Assembly: GCA_019423725.1 (NCBI GenBank)
Contig: JAHZAW010000013.1
Coordinates: 1-14,974 of the forward strand
Origin: Clostridiales bacterium
GTDB taxonomy: Bacteria; Bacillota; Clostridia; Lachnospirales; Anaerotignaceae
Reading direction: 5' to 3'
Length of the DNA stretch: 14,974 nt
Every line of letters begins with the position of its first letter. The stretch's first letter is position 1. Shown one piece after another: positions 12,612-14,974 of this stretch. Made by a program: the position numbers and the translations under genes. The notes below the pieces were generated by a model, which saw nothing but the letters and a program-made list of their open reading frames with translations, searched no databases and was not told the DNA's origin.

Positions 12612-13886
12612 TTACTGCGGGTAGCAGAGAGGATCATCCCAGCTTGGCATAAAGTTTGTATTCTCATATTCAGGATACAATATTGCAGGCCAAGGCTCAG
12701 GTCTTAATGCCTCTTCTGATGAATAAATGATATCAAACTTTCCGTCATGAATCTGTGCAAATCTTGAGTAGAGCCATGTACAATGGTTTTCTTCATCTAC
12801 TTTGATCTTGCCCTGTGGTGCATCAAATTCCAATCCGCTGAATGCGGCTATAAGTGCGTCTGTATCTGTGGGATCTTCCACTTTTTCAAGGGCTTCAGCA
12901 AGAAGATAGCAGCTTGAATATGCTGATTCTGTAAGTACTGTTACAACAGTACCATCATCGAATAAGCTGTTATATTTTTCAACAAATGCATCTGATGCCT
13001 CTGTTCCAAGTGTTGAGAAGTAGGGCATTGATGCGTAGTGTCCCTCAGCATAATCAGCGCCGATGGCCTGAAGGTTGCTTTCATCTATACCGATCGAACA
13101 GATGGGGGTTTCTTCTGCGCTGAGGCCGTACTGTGTATAGTTTTTAAAGAAAGCTGTGTTTGAGTCGCCGATTACTGTAGAATATACGAAATCTGCTCCT
13201 GAATCTTTGATCTTGTTACATACTGTTGAGAAGTCAGTGCCTCCAAAAGGTACATACTCTTCTCCAACAACTTCTCCTCCGTACATTTCAATTAAGGCTC
13301 TTGCCTGTTTGTTACATGTCTTAGGGAATACATAGTCTGATCCTACAAGGAATACCTTTTTGCCTATGTTCTCAAGCAGGTAAGGAATGAACTCTGTAGC
13401 CTGCTGGTTTGGCATACATCCAACATAAATACAGTTAGGATGAACTTCCTCTCCTTCAGTATATGTAGGGTAAATAAGAAGTGAGTTTTCTTCCTTGAGG
13501 GTCGGAAGAGTTGCCTGTCTGCTTGCTGATGTATAGCATCCAACTGTTGCTACGATTTCATCCTGCTGGATAAGTTTCTTTATTTTTTCAGTTGCCGTTG
13601 CTGGATCTGATGCGTAGTCTTCATGAATATACTCGATCTGTTTACCATTGATGCCTCCAGCAGCGTTGATCTCATCAAAAGCCATTATACAGGCATTTGT
13701 CATTGTTTTTTCTACGAGTGCTGTTGATCCTGTTTCTGAAAAGAGGATTCCTACCTTAATAGTGTCGCCTGAGTCACCGCCGCCTGATGAACCGCTTTCT
13801 GTGGATGCTGAAGATCCACATCCAGAAAGGGCTATTGTTGCAGAAATTCCGAGGGCAGCGATCCTAAATAATAAATTCTTCTTCAT
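12612..13886 (-). CDS. urtA: Amide/urea-binding lipoprotein of the ABC importer (UrtA/FmdD/AmiC family)
   Basis: The extracellular receptor of the importer, 424 residues. The signal peptide ends in LSGC with Cys23 as the lipid-modified residue, followed by a Ser/Gly-rich linker to about residue 41. The rest is a type I periplasmic-binding fold: VGILFSETGSTALVE (45-59), GCYTSASR (116-123), YPTYTEGEE (139-147), GSDYVFP (182-188) and DAPQGKIKVDEENH. UrtA shares TSASR and GSDYVFP. However, ILFSETG, the YPT stretch, the PYFS stretch and LRPEPW near the end recall AmiC, the amide sensor of Pseudomonas, more closely than urea-binding UrtA. The start has GGAGAG eight nucleotides upstream. It lies 83 nt after the amidase gene. 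Ligand choice between urea and short amides is inferred, mainly from the amidase neighbour; the gene symbol is a family label. Confidence 0.88.
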   Translation of the reverse strand: MKKNLLFRIAALGISATIALSGCGSSASTESGSSGGGDSGDTIKVGILFSETGSTALVEKTMTNACIMAFDEINAAGGINGKQIEYIHEDYASDPATATEKIKKLIQQDEIVATVGCYTSASRQATLPTLKEENSLLIYPTYTEGEEVHPNCIYVGCMPNQQATEFIPYLLENIGKKVFLVGSDYVFPKTCNKQARALIEMYGGEVVGEEYVPFGGTDFSTVCNKIKDSGADFVYSTVIGDSNTAFFKNYTQYGLSAEETPICSIGIDESNLQAIGADYAEGHYASMPYFSTLGTEASDAFVEKYNSLFDDGTVVTVLTESAYSSCYLLAEALEKVEDPTDTDALIAAFSGLEFDAPQGKIKVDEENHCTWLYSRFAQIHDGKFDIIYSSEEALRPEPWPAILYPEYENTNFMPSWDDPLCYPQ

Positions 13887-13921
13887 ATAACACTCTCCAT
13901 TCTTGATGTAACCACATGTTG

Positions 13922-13948
13922 TTAATAAACTGTCTTTTATAGTGTCAA
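13922..13948 (-). promoter_or_regulatory. Possible internal promoter before the binding-protein gene
   Basis: On the minus strand TTGACA (13943-13948) matches the -35 consensus exactly. TATTAA (13922-13927) is a fair -10, but the spacer is only 15 nt. It sits in the 83-nt gap after the amidase gene and could add transcription of the transporter genes. The short spacer keeps this tentative. Confidence 0.3.
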
Positions 13949-13969
13949 TAATTTAGGTCAAGTTTTCTT

Positions 13970-14974
13970 TTATTCTTCGTGAGGGATTCCTTCGATAGGC
14001 GCCCATTTTACACCGGGCAGCTTTCTTGTCATCTCTTCTACTTTCTTCTGTGTTCCCACTGGATCATTTACCCAGTTTTTGTAGAACTCAAACTGACATT
14101 CAGGTTCGCCATATCTGTCTTCTTTAGAATTGATCGTTCCTGTATATCCTCTGTGAAGAAGTTTATAGAGGTGGTTCTGTGACTGCCAGTTCTCTCTTGC
14201 GTCTCTGATGGCGCTTATGCTTAACTGTGCATACTGATAACTGTATTCTTCAGTTCCTGTGATTCCAAGTACCCTGCCATCAAATCCACATATTGAAGAA
14301 TGTCCGAAATATGAGTAAACTCCATCATATCCCGCTGCATTAGCAACTGCTGCATATACGTTGTTGCACCAAGCCATAACAGGAACTACATTTACTTCCT
14401 GCTGGCTTGCAGGATACATATATCCCTGGCATCTTACAACTAACTCAGCGCCTCTCATTGCACAGTCTCTCCAGATTTCAGGATAATTTCCATCATCACA
14501 TATGATCAGGCTTATCTTTAATCCTTTAGGGCCTTCGCTTACATATGTTCTGTCTCCAGGATACCATCCTTCAATAGGTGTCCAAGGGATCATCTTTCTA
14601 TATTTCTGTACGATCTCTCCCTTATCGTTAATAAGGATCAGAGTATTGTAAGGTACTTTCTTGGGATGTTCTTCATGTCTTTCTCCTGTAAGAGAGAAAA
14701 CTCCCCATACTTTGTTTTCGATGCAGGCCTGTTTAAAAATCGCTACTTCTTCACCATCGGTCGTTGCAGCCAGCTCCATCATTTCATCGAAATCATACAT
14801 AATGCCATGTGTGCTGTATTCCGGGAAAATTATTAAGTCAAGTCCAGGAATGCCTGTTTTAAGACCCTTAATATAATCTTTGATTTTATAACAGTTATCG
14901 ATTATTTCCTGCTTAGTATGCAGTCTTGGCATTTTCCAGTTTACTACTGCTACACCTACGTTGTCCCTGCTTGA
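13970..14974 (-). CDS. amiE: Aliphatic amidase (partial, 5' end outside window)
   Basis: AmiE hydrolyses short aliphatic amides such as acetamide and propionamide to the acid and ammonia; it is a cytosolic nitrilase-fold enzyme. The frame stays open through the window edge, and the first visible residues (SSRDNVGVAVVNWK before MPRLHT) align with residues 8-21 of Pseudomonas AmiE as I remember it, so about seven codons are missing. The ATG at 14932 is therefore internal. In that numbering the catalytic residues are all present at the expected places: Glu59 (FPEYS), Lys134 (KYRKMIPW), Glu142 (PIEGWYPG) and Cys166 (IICDDGNYPEIW). RGAELVVRCQGYMYP and the SYFGHS segment also follow AmiE. The ICDDGNYPEIWRDC stretch favours AmiE over the related formamidase AmiF. 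It is followed after 83 nt by the importer genes. Confidence 0.95.
   Translation of the reverse strand, partial: SSRDNVGVAVVNWKMPRLHTKQEIIDNCYKIKDYIKGLKTGIPGLDLIIFPEYSTHGIMYDFDEMMELAATTDGEEVAIFKQACIENKVWGVFSLTGERHEEHPKKVPYNTLILINDKGEIVQKYRKMIPWTPIEGWYPGDRTYVSEGPKGLKISLIICDDGNYPEIWRDCAMRGAELVVRCQGYMYPASQQEVNVVPVMAWCNNVYAAVANAAGYDGVYSYFGHSSICGFDGRVLGITGTEEYSYQYAQLSISAIRDARENWQSQNHLYKLLHRGYTGTINSKEDRYGEPECQFEFYKNWVNDPVGTQKKVEEMTRKLPGVKWAPIEGIPHEE

Noticed and set aside
9118..13886. Leucine/isoleucine/valine transporter (LivFGMHK)
   Set aside because: The UrtD-type LSHGQRQWLEIG signature, the TSASR and GSDYVFP motifs of the binding protein and the amidase neighbour point to urea or amides instead.
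1..14974. Functional link between amidase products and the fatty acid operon
   Set aside because: Acetate from acetamide could in principle feed malonyl-CoA, but two terminators and the collagen-like gene separate the operons and nothing in the sequence ties their control together.

Overview
The window looks like chromosome of an anaerobic Gram-positive of the Clostridia, probably Lachnospiraceae-like. The grounds are a FabK-type enoyl reductase, the gene order acpP-fabK-fabD-fabG-fabF-accB-fabZ-accC, strong GGAGG ribosome binding sites, a lipoprotein-type binding protein and moderate-to-low GC. That placement is inference. Every gene I accept lies on the minus strand, so transcription runs from the high coordinates to the low ones.

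Region 1 (right end, 8034-14974) is an amide uptake and hydrolysis locus. It holds an AmiE-type aliphatic amidase whose first few codons lie outside the window, a lipoprotein binding protein, two branched-chain-type permeases (UrtB/UrtC-like), two ATPases (UrtD/UrtE-like) and a receiver-AraC response regulator. The transporter would normally be named a urea ABC transporter. No urease gene is seen, however, and the binding protein shares features with AmiC, the amide sensor of Pseudomonas. With an amidase carrying all four catalytic residues next door, short-chain amides are the more likely substrate. The regulator sits at the end of the run with no histidine kinase in view. A hairpin between the binding-protein gene and the permease genes may lower expression of the latter.

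Region 2 (7620-8033) is an AT-rich gap of 414 bp. It holds a strong hairpin that probably ends the transporter operon and a second hairpin in the leader of the next gene.

Region 3 (6330-7619) is one gene for a collagen-like protein with three parts: a short N-terminus with eight cysteines, about 55 Gly-X-Y triplets, and a C-terminal domain that reads as a right-handed beta-helix. There is no signal peptide. A spore-surface or other surface filament is possible but unproven. A good rho-independent terminator follows it.

Region 4 (left end, 1-6081) is the type II fatty acid synthesis operon: acpP, fabK, fabD, fabG, fabF, accB, fabZ and accC, the last cut by the window edge. The genes overlap or lie within 2-11 bp of each other, so they are almost certainly one transcript. 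It makes malonyl-CoA (AccB, AccC, and subunits beyond the edge), loads it on ACP (FabD) and runs the condensation (FabF), reduction (FabG), dehydration (FabZ) and second reduction (FabK) of each elongation cycle. The -10 element before acpP is embedded in a perfect palindrome that could be an operator.

Several starts were moved inward from the longest open frame because a clear ribosome binding site lies before an internal ATG: acpP, fabK, urtB, urtC, the response regulator and the collagen-like gene.
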